DNA of 7,837 bases, from the NCBI GenBank assembly GCA_001723855.1, contig MCBC01000055.1, positions 1-7,837 of the forward strand. Direction: 5' to 3'. A model generated the notes under the pieces. It was not told where the DNA came from, did no database searches, and saw only the letters and a list, made by a program, of their open reading frames with translations. The position numbers were made by a program, and so were the translations under genes. Positions 1-5,812 of this stretch are shown here, piece by piece; the first letter of the stretch is position 1, and every line of letters begins with the position of its first letter. This stretch comes from Candidatus Altarchaeales archaeon WOR_SM1_86-2 (GTDB lineage Archaea > Altiarchaeota > Altiarchaeia > IMC4 > MCBC01).

Positions 1-138
1 AATCCTCCCGAGTATGGGCCCACCAGATGTGCAAAGTGTAATAAGATAATTGTCCTCAGCGAGGGCGGGTATTCAATGAGGGGCGAGGACTACTTCTGTG
101 CTGAATGCTCGGATTTTGATTTTGATGAAATCTTATAG
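1..138 (+). CDS. C-terminal fragment of a Cys4 zinc-ribbon protein
   Basis: The reading frame is open from the window edge to a TAG and gives the last 45 residues of a protein whose start lies outside. It contains two CxxC pairs (CAKC at fragment residues 10-13 and CAEC at 33-36) separated by 19 residues, the spacing of a zinc-ribbon or LIM-like zinc knuckle that would bind one structural zinc. The tail after the second pair is acidic (SDFDFDEIL). No enzymatic motif is visible. The stop lies only 3 nt before the ATG of the next gene and in the same frame, so the two are probably co-transcribed. Whether this is a stand-alone zinc-ribbon protein or the end of a larger one cannot be seen here. 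Confidence 0.6.
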   Translation, partial: NPPEYGPTRCAKCNKIIVLSEGGYSMRGEDYFCAECSDFDFDEIL

Positions 139-141
139 AAA

Positions 142-684
142 ATGAGATATTGGCCTGTTCCGAACAGTTACTCAAAGACCGTTCCGGTTAAAGGCTCACC
201 TGGGTCTTTCTGGGAAGACCGGGGCGATAGATACCACTGCGGTGTGGATATATATGCCCCTGAAGGAAGTGATGTGTGTTCAGTTGAAGACTGTAAAGAT
301 ATTGGGATTGGAGTATGTACATCCTCAAAGGATGTGCGTTACTGGAACACCACCCATTACATTCTGGTAAAAAATAAAACGGGTTTTGTATGCAAATACG
401 CTGAACTTGGGGATGTGAAAGTAAGGGCTGGTGAGTTTGTAAACGCATCCCAATTAATTGCTTCTGTCGGAAGAGTTCTAAATCCAGATAAAATAAATGA
501 GGAATCCCCCGAATATGTTCAAAAATTGAAGGCAATAGGGAACTTGAGCATGCTGCACTTTGAACTATATAAAAAATCATCAATTATTGACGAAAGATAT
601 GATCTGGGCGGAAGTTGGTTTAGTAATGCAAAACCCAAGAATTTGCTGGATCCGGGGGATTATCTGAACTCAATAAAAAGTTGA
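142..684 (+). CDS. M23/LytM-fold metallopeptidase-like protein, probably catalytically inactive
   Basis: The 180-residue protein shows the M23 (lysostaphin/LytM) layout. The HxGxD zinc motif is at H32-D36 (HCGVD, followed by IYAPEG). A strand THYILVKN then leads to a YAEL segment at 86-89, and MLHFE at 137-141 aligns with the usual HLHFE. Zinc ligands H32, D36 and H139 are retained. The two histidines that act in catalysis in M23 enzymes (the His of YxHL and the first His of HxH) appear as E88 and M137. I infer a zinc-binding fold that has lost peptidase activity or has another role. There is no signal peptide or membrane segment, so a cytoplasmic location is likely, and archaea lack the murein that M23 enzymes normally cut. 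The start follows the upstream stop by 3 nt with no clear ribosome binding site, so translation probably couples to the zinc-ribbon gene. The family call is fairly sure and the inactivity is inferred from motifs. Confidence 0.7.
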   Translation: MRYWPVPNSYSKTVPVKGSPGSFWEDRGDRYHCGVDIYAPEGSDVCSVEDCKDIGIGVCTSSKDVRYWNTTHYILVKNKTGFVCKYAELGDVKVRAGEFVNASQLIASVGRVLNPDKINEESPEYVQKLKAIGNLSMLHFELYKKSSIIDERYDLGGSWFSNAKPKNLLDPGDYLNSIKS

Positions 685-745
685 AATTGTTAGATACATA
701 AATAAATTGATATTTCATTAAAATCATCTGACCTTTTTATTTATA

Positions 746-753
746 TTTATATA
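746..753 (+). promoter_or_regulatory. Possible TATA box of the upstream promoter copy
   Basis: TTTATATA lies within a long T/A-rich tract that follows the M23-like gene. It is 40 nt before the ATG of the short ORF at 794 and belongs to the first copy of the duplicated region. The T-rich tract at 734-742 could equally serve as an archaeal terminator for the upstream gene. The match to the archaeal TATA consensus is good, but the surrounding sequence is so AT-rich that function is uncertain. Confidence 0.35.
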
Positions 754-793
754 TTCATATTAATAATATTGTAGAATATAACATGTGGTAGAA

Positions 794-823
794 ATGATTG
801 AAAAAAACAATAGAAAACAATAA
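794..823 (+). other. Nine-codon upstream ORF copying the start of the winged-helix gene
   Basis: The ORF encodes MIEKNNRKQ and ends in TAA. Its first six codons are identical at the nucleotide level to those of the winged-helix gene that begins 71 nt downstream. It arises from the duplication described for 731-882. It may be an inert relic or may be translated as a short leader when transcription starts at the upstream promoter copy. Nothing in the sequence shows translation. Confidence 0.4.
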
Positions 824-831
824 CCTTTTTA

Positions 832-839
832 TTTATATA
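832..839 (+). promoter_or_regulatory. TATA box for the winged-helix gene
   Basis: TTTATATA ends 25 nt before the ATG at 865. With the usual archaeal distance of about 25-30 bp from TATA to the transcription start, the message would begin at or within a few bases of the ATG, giving a leaderless or nearly leaderless transcript. This fits the absence of a purine-rich ribosome binding site, although GGTAGA lies at 855-860. Confidence 0.5.
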
Positions 840-864
840 ATCATAATAATGTACGGTAGAAAAA

Positions 865-1734
865 ATGATTGAAAAAAACAATGAAAGAATAGGAGAGGGG
901 GAATCTTCAAAGAAAGGGAAGAAAAAAGTGCGATTTCACTTAAAATATGCTCTTCCGGATGTTAGAAGTTCTTTGAAGAGAGATAGAAAAATAATAATTG
1001 GGCTAGTAAATGCAAGTAACAATGGATATAATTTTGTTAGTAAAAAGGAGGTTGCTCCTTTGATTGGAATTAGTGAGCAAATAGTGGGTGGAACCTTAGC
1101 TTTTCTAAATAAGATCGGGTTCGTAGAAAAAGAAGGTTGGAAATACAAACCAAAACAAGAATTAGTTAATCTCAAAAATGAATTAGATTATGAAAGTGAA
1201 GAAGATGCAGGTATTGCATTAAGACCATTAATTGCAAGAACATGGTTTGGCGAACAGGCAATAAAAATATTTCAAAGTGAGAAAAAGCCACTACTTAGAG
1301 AGGAAGTATTTAAAAGATTAGGAAAGTTTTCTGGAGCAGATCCTGACTATCACAAGTCTGCATTAAACCACTTAATTGATTATCTTACTTATTCAAAAAT
1401 AATTCAAGAGGATAAGGATTCTGGAGGATACAGTTTGCAAGATTTTGAAACTCCTGCTTTTGCAAAAAAGGGGATAATTAAAGAGAAAGATGCGATTAGT
1501 GAAGCTAAAAAAGTTAAAGAAATGGGGGGCCTAAAAAAAGAAGCTGAAACTATTGAAGAACCAGTTCAAATTCTCAAAGAAAAAACTAAAGAGAGAATAG
1601 GAGAGCATCCAGTAGATAGATTGAAACAAGTCTCGAATATAAATGTAAATATTGAAATAACTTCTGATATGAAACCCAAGGACTTACAAGAGATTATCAA
1701 CATACTTAAAAATGGGGGGTTATTGAAAAAATGA
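865..1734 (+). CDS. Unrecognised protein with probable winged-helix domains
   Basis: I do not recognise a named family for this 289-residue protein. After a basic N-terminus rich in Lys (residues 1-40), residues 57-97 read like a winged helix: helix VSKKEVAPLIG, then a turn and recognition helix SEQIVGGTLAFLNKIG, then the wing FVEKEGWKYK. Residues 118-192 look like a second, more divergent winged helix (LLREEVFKRLG, then SALNHLIDYLTYSKII, then a wing ending GGYSL). A highly charged linker (205-250) leads to a short strand NVNIEI and an amphipathic helix (271-285) that could mediate dimerisation. A DNA-binding or regulatory role is an inference. The gene is A-rich and visibly lower in GC than glnA, which suggests acquired DNA. 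It ends 16 nt before the RelE-type toxin gene, so the two are probably co-transcribed. The ATG choice is supported by the TATA box 25 nt upstream. Confidence 0.7.
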   Translation: MIEKNNERIGEGESSKKGKKKVRFHLKYALPDVRSSLKRDRKIIIGLVNASNNGYNFVSKKEVAPLIGISEQIVGGTLAFLNKIGFVEKEGWKYKPKQELVNLKNELDYESEEDAGIALRPLIARTWFGEQAIKIFQSEKKPLLREEVFKRLGKFSGADPDYHKSALNHLIDYLTYSKIIQEDKDSGGYSLQDFETPAFAKKGIIKEKDAISEAKKVKEMGGLKKEAETIEEPVQILKEKTKERIGEHPVDRLKQVSNINVNIEITSDMKPKDLQEIINILKNGGLLKK

Positions 1735-1750
1735 GCAAACAGATGGTAAG

Positions 1751-2011
1751 ATGGAAAAATACAAAATAGACATTACAAAAGAGGCTGAAAAATGGATGGA
1801 CAAAAAACTCAACAACGAGCAGTTGAGAAGATTTGCAAATAAACTGAAAAAAATAGAAAATTTCCCTGATAAGTATGGGAAACCATTAAGAAGTCCATTA
1901 ACTGGAATCTGGGAAATCTACTTTGAGAAGAAATTCAGAGTCCTGTATGAAATAGATTACGAATCAAAAATTGTCAAGATAATAACAATAAAGCACAAAG
2001 ATGAGATGTGA
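1751..2011 (+). CDS. RelE/ParE-superfamily toxin (probable mRNA interferase)
   Basis: The 86-residue protein has the compact RelE/ParE layout. An N-terminal strand (YKIDIT) is followed by two helices (residues 9-38) rich in Lys, then the characteristic LRSPLTGIWEIYFEKKFRVLYEID stretch (about 47-69), in which R63 matches the conserved Arg of RelE enzymes, and a last strand with KIVKIITIKHK. RelE toxins cut ribosome-bound mRNA and are blocked by a cognate antitoxin. The C-terminal basic residues K81, H82 and K83 could be catalytic, but the terminal Tyr of many family members is absent. The gene starts 16 nt after the winged-helix gene. No ordinary antitoxin gene lies directly upstream in the same direction. 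The closest candidate is the convergent small gene at 2054-2257. The fold is fairly certain; activity and partner are inferred. Confidence 0.8.
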   Translation: MEKYKIDITKEAEKWMDKKLNNEQLRRFANKLKKIENFPDKYGKPLRSPLTGIWEIYFEKKFRVLYEIDYESKIVKIITIKHKDEM

Positions 2012-2029
2012 TGAAGACAATATCTTCAT
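2011..2029. terminator. Short stem-loop between convergent toxin and antitoxin genes
   Basis: ATGAAGA (2011-2017) and TCTTCAT (2023-2029) form a perfect 7-bp stem around a 5-nt loop, directly after the toxin stop codon and 24 nt before the 3' end of the opposing gene. It could stabilise or end transcripts from either strand. It has no strong T tract, and the stem is weak, so this is a tentative call. Confidence 0.3.
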
Positions 2030-2053
2030 TGCACAAAGCAAAGTTTATGTGGG

Positions 2054-2257
2054 CTAAATAACGCCTCTCTCCTTAAGATACTCTTTAAGGGGCTTTATTC
2101 TGCCGGCTTTTATATCGGCTTTGCCCCTTTTTATACTTCCCACCAATTCCTTATCTGAAAGAATCTCTATAGTACTTTTCATGCTTTCATATTCGTCCTC
2201 GGTAATGGTTACATACCTCGTAGTGTGTTCCGGATGCTTCATTACAGCAGTTTCCAT
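2054..2257 (-). CDS. Small antitoxin-like protein (Phd/RelB-type partner of a RelE toxin)
   Basis: The 67-residue product contains the segment YVTITEDEYESMKSTIEILS (15-34), then an SDKELVGSIKRGKADIKAGR stretch and a KPLKEYL end. This pattern of an N-terminal strand, a central helix and an 'ILSD.EL...I..G..DIKAGR..PL' tail is typical of short archaeal and bacterial antitoxins that accompany RelE/YoeB-type toxins; the tail is the part that normally wraps the toxin. It runs toward the RelE-type gene, with 42 nt between the two 3' ends, which is unlike the usual antitoxin-toxin operon. The ATG at 2257 lies about 25 nt from a TATA-like element, so a leaderless message from its own promoter is likely; M6 is an alternative start. 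The antitoxin-like call is good, but pairing with the neighbouring toxin is an inference. Confidence 0.7.
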   Translation of the reverse strand: METAVMKHPEHTTRYVTITEDEYESMKSTIEILSDKELVGSIKRGKADIKAGRIKPLKEYLKERGVI

Positions 2258-2280
2258 TTTAGTGTATATTAATTATTTGG

Positions 2281-2294
2281 TTTATAATAAATAA
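2281..2294 (-). promoter_or_regulatory. TATA-like element for the antitoxin-like gene
   Basis: Read on the minus strand, the tract is TTTATTTATTATAAA-like and ends about 24 nt before the ATG at 2257. This is the spacing expected for a leaderless archaeal message. It lies in the divergent spacer shared with the GlpA-like gene, which reads the other way from 2362. Confidence 0.4.
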
Positions 2295-2361
2295 AAACTC
2301 TAACTCATAATTCCGGATCATATAGGAGGCTTATTATTGGCCTTAAATTTTGGACTATACT

Positions 2362-3858
2362 ATGCATAACTTTGATGTAATTATAATCGGGGGAGGAGTG
2401 GTCGGATGCGCGATCGCAAGAGAACTTTCTAAATACAAGGTTAAAGCGGCATTGCTTGAAAAAGAAAGCGATGTTGCGATGGGCGCAAGCGGTGCAAACA
2501 GCGGGGTTGTTCATGCAGGCTTTTATGTAAGGCACGGGACACTGAAAGCGAAAATGAATATGGGGGGGCACAGGTTGTTTGAGCGGATGTGCGGGGATCT
2601 GGATGTGCCGTATAAAAAGGTTGGGAAATTGATTGTTGCAAAAAACGAGGATGAAATTGAAGGGTTATCAAAATTAAAAGATCAGGGCGATGCCAATGGC
2701 GTTCGGGGATTGAAAATAATTAAAAGCCATGAAATTAAGAAGTTGGAGCCAAACGTAAACGGTACCGCAGCACTATATTCTCCAAATTCTGCAATAACTT
2801 CTCCTTATCTCCTTACAATTGCACTTGCAGAGAATGCAAAAGATAATGGAATAGAAATATTTCTTGATACGGAAGTTATTGATATTGAAAAAACTATGCT
2901 CAAAGGGCATAAGGGGGGTGAAACCCCCCTCATCCACCATGATGGTCAACCCTCAAGAAGGCTGTTTTTAATTAAAACAAACAGGGGGGAATTCAAATCA
3001 AAATTTGTTGTTAGCAGCGCAGGCATTCATTCCGATGAAATCGCAAAAATGGTTGGGATTTATGATCGCACTGTTGTCCCATGCCGCGGTGAATATTTTA
3101 TCATGGATAAAGACAAAGGAAATTTAATAAACTCCATGATATATCCTGTGCCGCCAAAGGATCCGGGGGGCTTGGGGGTTCATCTTACATCAACAATTGA
3201 CCACAACATATTGATAGGTCCAAGTGCAGAATTTATTGATGAAAAGGATAATACAAAAACAACCACGGAAATTATGGATCAATTATACGGGGAAGCAAGA
3301 GAACTTATACCTGAAATTTCCAATAAAGATTTTATTACAGCATTCTCGGGCATCCGTGCCAGATTAAAGGAATCGGACGATTTTGTAATTGAAGAGAGCA
3401 GAAAGGTCCCGGGATTTATAAATTTAATGGGTATAGAATCACCAGGGCTTACTGCGGCGCCGGCAATTGCAAAGAAAGTTGTAGAGATGCTCAAAGAAGA
3501 TACTCGCTTAAAACCAAATCCAACTTTCAATCCAAAAAGAAAATGCACCATTCGTTTTGATGAACTTCCAGACAAAGAAAAATCAAAACGGATTGAAGAA
3601 AATCCAGATCACGGGGAAATTGTCTGCAGATGCGAAAACGTGACAAAGCAGGAGATCATTGATGCGTTGAATAATCCGCTTGGTGTGAGAACAGTTAAGG
3701 GAATAAAGTACAGGGCAAGAGCGGGGATGGGCAGGTGCCAGGGAGGGTTTTGTCTGCCAAGGATCGTGGAAATTATGAGGGAGGACGGAATCAAAACTGA
3801 TGAAGTAATGCTCAAAGGTAAAGGCTCATACTTGTTTGTTGGAAAAACAAAATCTTAA
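2362..3858 (+). CDS. GlpA-like FAD-dependent dehydrogenase with C-terminal Cys4 (BFD-like) domain
   Basis: This is a 498-residue flavoprotein of the DAO superfamily, of the type seen in GlpA and L-2-hydroxyglutarate dehydrogenases. The FAD-binding Rossmann motif is IIIGGGVVGCAIA (7-19), and GANSGVVHAGFY (44-55) is the conserved flavin and substrate region. A second FAD motif, VVSSAGIHSD, is near 216-225, and GIESPGLTAAPAIA (357-370) closes the domain. The C-terminal region has CRC at 422-424 and CQGGFC at 459-464, a four-Cys BFD-like module that would hold a [2Fe-2S] cluster. It probably oxidises glycerol-3-phosphate or a 2-hydroxy acid and passes electrons to the downstream oxidoreductase and DUF1667 protein; no substrate-specific evidence is visible. 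I chose ATG 2362 because MHNFDVIIIGGG fits the family's N-terminus. An in-frame TTG at 2350 is the only longer option, and the AGGAGG at 2324-2329 is too far from either. About 19 residues near 182-200 look inserted. Confidence 0.88.
   Translation: MHNFDVIIIGGGVVGCAIARELSKYKVKAALLEKESDVAMGASGANSGVVHAGFYVRHGTLKAKMNMGGHRLFERMCGDLDVPYKKVGKLIVAKNEDEIEGLSKLKDQGDANGVRGLKIIKSHEIKKLEPNVNGTAALYSPNSAITSPYLLTIALAENAKDNGIEIFLDTEVIDIEKTMLKGHKGGETPLIHHDGQPSRRLFLIKTNRGEFKSKFVVSSAGIHSDEIAKMVGIYDRTVVPCRGEYFIMDKDKGNLINSMIYPVPPKDPGGLGVHLTSTIDHNILIGPSAEFIDEKDNTKTTTEIMDQLYGEARELIPEISNKDFITAFSGIRARLKESDDFVIEESRKVPGFINLMGIESPGLTAAPAIAKKVVEMLKEDTRLKPNPTFNPKRKCTIRFDELPDKEKSKRIEENPDHGEIVCRCENVTKQEIIDALNNPLGVRTVKGIKYRARAGMGRCQGGFCLPRIVEIMREDGIKTDEVMLKGKGSYLFVGKTKS
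2905..2961 (+). repeat. In-frame palindrome-bearing insertion inside the GlpA-like gene
   Basis: AGGGGGGT (2912-2919) and ACCCCCCT (2923-2930) form a perfect 8-bp stem with a 3-nt loop. A second palindrome, ACCAT-G-ATGGT, follows at 2936-2946. Together they encode about 19 residues (GHKGGETPLIHHDGQPSRR) between two strands that in this flavoprotein family are normally joined by a short turn. The G/C tracts contrast with the AT-rich surroundings. I read this as a small palindromic element inserted without breaking the frame; the exact borders are estimated. Confidence 0.5.
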
Positions 3859-3865
3859 TCACCCT

Positions 3866-3873
3866 TTTATATT
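3866..3873 (+). promoter_or_regulatory. TATA box for the VapBC-type pair
   Basis: TTTATATT lies 8 nt after the GlpA-like stop codon and 33 nt before the antitoxin ATG at 3907. It is preceded by ACCCTTT, similar to the ACCTTTTTATTTATAT tract found upstream of the winged-helix gene. This suggests the toxin-antitoxin pair, and perhaps the genes after it, can be transcribed separately from the GlpA-like gene. Confidence 0.5.
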
Positions 3874-3906
3874 TAAACTACTAATTACTATAATATTACT
3901 ATAAAA

Positions 3907-4158
3907 ATGACAACATTAACATTGAAATTTGAAGGCGCGCATGAGGAGATAATCAATGCTATGCTTAAATCAAAAATTGCCAAAACAAAGAGTGAAGCAG
4001 TAAGGATGGCTCTTTTGACCTTTGGATTGAGCACAGGAATAATAAAGAACCGGTTTGTATTAAGGGGCATAAGAAAGGATTTGAGCAAAGATGCATTTAA
4101 CGCAAAAGAAATTGAATCGGAAATAGAACGAATAAAGAATGAAAGTATTCGTAGATAG
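3907..4158 (+). CDS. vapB: VapB-type ribbon-helix-helix antitoxin
   Basis: The 83-residue protein begins with a strand TLTLKFEG followed by two helices (HEEIINAMLKSKIA, and KSEAVRMALLTFGL at about 28-41), the ribbon-helix-helix pattern of archaeal VapB antitoxins, which bind their own promoter as dimers. The charged C-terminal half (residues 50-83, ending EIESEIERIKNES) would contact the toxin. Its 3' end overlaps the PIN toxin gene by 20 nt, the classic arrangement for a toxin-antitoxin pair with coupled translation. The likely operator is the stretch 3859-3906, which holds the TATA box and AT-rich direct-repeat-like triplets. The family could also be called a generic RHH/CopG-like antitoxin. 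Confidence 0.8.
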   Translation: MTTLTLKFEGAHEEIINAMLKSKIAKTKSEAVRMALLTFGLSTGIIKNRFVLRGIRKDLSKDAFNAKEIESEIERIKNESIRR

Positions 4159-4564
4159 TTCCGTGATCATATATGGTCTTGAACAAGAAAAATCAAATTC
4201 TGCCATTATATTAGACCTTATATTTGATGGAGAAATAAAGGCATATGTCAGCGAAAAAGTTGTTGATGAGATTAGACGATATTTCAAACATAGAAGAAGC
4301 AGAGAATATGCTTTTTTCGTGACGACCACCATAAGAAACAACTTTGAAGTCATGCCGAGGGAAGAGATTGAAGATGAGATTCATAAATGGCGCGGCAGAA
4401 TCAAGGAAAAAGACCTTGAGCATCTTGCGACATCGAAATATAAAAGATTGAAGTATTTGATCGCCTATGATAGGGATTTTGCTGATGCGGGGGTTGAGGA
4501 GTATATCACGCCAAAGGAGTATTTAATGAGACTTGGTTTGAGGCATTATGATGTGGGATACTGA
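4139..4564 (+). CDS. vapC: VapC-type PIN-domain toxin ribonuclease
   Basis: The 141-residue protein has the PIN nuclease acidic set: D6 in MKVFVDSSVIIYGL, E44 in VVDEIRRY, D92 in KEKDLEHLATSKY, and D111 (with D113) in LIAYDRDF. These residues coordinate the Mg2+ or Mn2+ that VapC enzymes use to cleave RNA, often tRNA or rRNA. The length is normal for the family and all catalytic residues are present, so it is probably functional. It overlaps the antitoxin gene by 20 nt. Its stop codon (4562-4564) directly abuts the ATG of the oxidoreductase at 4565, so the toxin-antitoxin pair is embedded in the redox operon. The RNA target cannot be told from sequence. Confidence 0.85.
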   Translation: MKVFVDSSVIIYGLEQEKSNSAIILDLIFDGEIKAYVSEKVVDEIRRYFKHRRSREYAFFVTTTIRNNFEVMPREEIEDEIHKWRGRIKEKDLEHLATSKYKRLKYLIAYDRDFADAGVEEYITPKEYLMRLGLRHYDVGY

Positions 4565-5812
4565 ATGAAAATGTTCAAAAAGAATGTTGATGTGGCTATT
4601 GTGGGGGGGCGGTCCCGCTGGGCTTGCGGCAGCAATTTCCGCAAAAAAAGCAGGAGTTGATAATTTAATCATTATTGAACGGAATAAAAGGCTGGGGGGG
4701 ATTTTAAATCAATGCATTCACACGGGCTTCGGTATTGAAATATTCAAGGAAGCACTTACGGGTCCGGAATATGCACAGAAATACATGGATGAAGTTGAAA
4801 GTTTAGGGATTCCTTATCTCTTGAACAGCATGGTCATTGACATAACTCCGGAAAAAGAACTAACCGTTTGCACGAAGGACAGTCTTTTAAAAATAAAATC
4901 TAAAGCAGTTATTTTAGCGATGGGCTGCAGGGAAAGAACACGGGGGGCTGTTTGCATCCCAGGCACAAGACCTGCCGGGATCTACACTGCTGGAGTTGCA
5001 CAGAATTTTATTAACCTTAAGGGGTATATGGTATGTAAGAACGTTGTGATCCTTGGTTCAGGTGATGTCGGGCTTATCATGGCACGAAGGTTAACACTTG
5101 AAGGTGCAATGGTTTTAGGGGTAGTTGAAATACTTCCATTTCCAGGCGGCCTTAGGAGAAATATTGTTCAATGTCTTGAGGACTTTGACATTCCTTTACT
5201 GCTTAATCACACGGTTATTGATATAGAGGGGGATAAAAGAGTGAAGTCTGTTAAAATTGCGGAGGTTGATGAAAACAGAAACGTAATTTGCTGCACTGAA
5301 AGAGAAATCGAATGCGATACCCTGCTTCTTTCCGTTGGCTTGATCCCGGAAAATGAATTGTCAAAAAAAGCAGGGGTTGAAATTGATTCTGCAACCAATG
5401 GAGCCGTGGTTAATGAAAATTTAGAAACATCAGTCTCCGGAATATTTGCATGCGGGAATGTCCTGCATGTTCATGATGTCGTTGACTTTGCGACAATTGA
5501 AGCAGAGAATGCCGGAGTGAATGCGGCGGGGTATGTAAAAAAGAAACATGCACCAAATAAGGAAAAAATAAAAGTACATCCCGGGCAGGGAATTTTGTAT
5601 GTTGTCCCTCATTTTATAAATGCAGATGATGATGTGATATTGTCAATGAGAGTTTTAGAGCCGGGCAGGGACAGATACCTTATCGTTAAAGCCGGGAAAA
5701 AGTTATAGAGAAGAAATTAATTAAGCGTTTAAACCCCGCGGAAATGATCAAACTTAAATTGAAAAAAGACGACTTGAAAAAAGTGAAAGAATTACTGGTG
5801 TGCATAAGATGA
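4565..5812 (+). CDS. FAD/NAD(P)-dependent oxidoreductase of the GlpA-associated module, two frameshifts
   Basis: As written, the longest single frame is 4584-5708 (374 residues), but both ends are wrong for the family. Translation from ATG 4565 gives MKMFKKNVDVAIVGG and then leaves frame in a G7 run (4603-4609); dropping one G gives VGGGPAGLAAA, the FAD Rossmann motif. Near 5696-5702 an A5 run is one A short; adding it replaces the early TAG with a 36-residue tail containing LNPAEMIKL and ending at TGA 5810-5812. The repaired protein has about 415 residues. It contains NQCIHTGFG, GCRERTRGA, the NAD(P)-binding ILGSGDVGLIMA (around 162-173) and the second FAD motif, GIFACGNVLHVHD. It likely relays electrons between the GlpA-like flavoprotein and NAD(P) or another carrier. 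The repaired stop overlaps the DUF1667 start by ATGA, which supports the correction. Either sequencing error in homopolymers or true gene decay would explain it. Confidence 0.85.

Larger units (their letters stand above)
731..882 (+). repeat. Imperfect tandem duplication of a promoter and start-codon region
   Basis: The 16-mer ACCTTTTTATTTATAT occurs at 731-746 and again at 823-838. The 18-mer ATGATTGAAAAAAACAAT occurs at 794-811 and again at 865-882, in both cases just downstream of a GGTAGA (787-792 and 855-860). The two copies therefore run in the same order, promoter-like tract, GGTAGA, then start codon plus six codons, with different internal spacing. The second copy carries the start of the winged-helix gene. 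The first copy opens a nine-codon ORF that stops at 821-823. This is best explained by a local tandem duplication followed by small deletions. Confidence 0.75.

Noticed and set aside
1..684. The zinc-ribbon and M23-like frames are in phase, separated only by TAG and AAA, hinting at amber readthrough or pyrrolysine.
   Set aside because: TAG also ends the VapC partner antitoxin and glnA in this window, so it is used as an ordinary stop, and an ATG with a family-like N-terminus follows at once.
2324..2350. TTG at 2350 as the start of the GlpA-like gene, using AGGAGG at 2324-2329.
   Set aside because: The purine tract is 20 nt from TTG, too far for normal use, and ATG 2362 gives the family-like N-terminus; TTG remains possible.
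2305..2671. Minus-strand open frames overlapping the start of the GlpA-like gene.
   Set aside because: They lie opposite the conserved FAD-binding region and show no domain or start signal.
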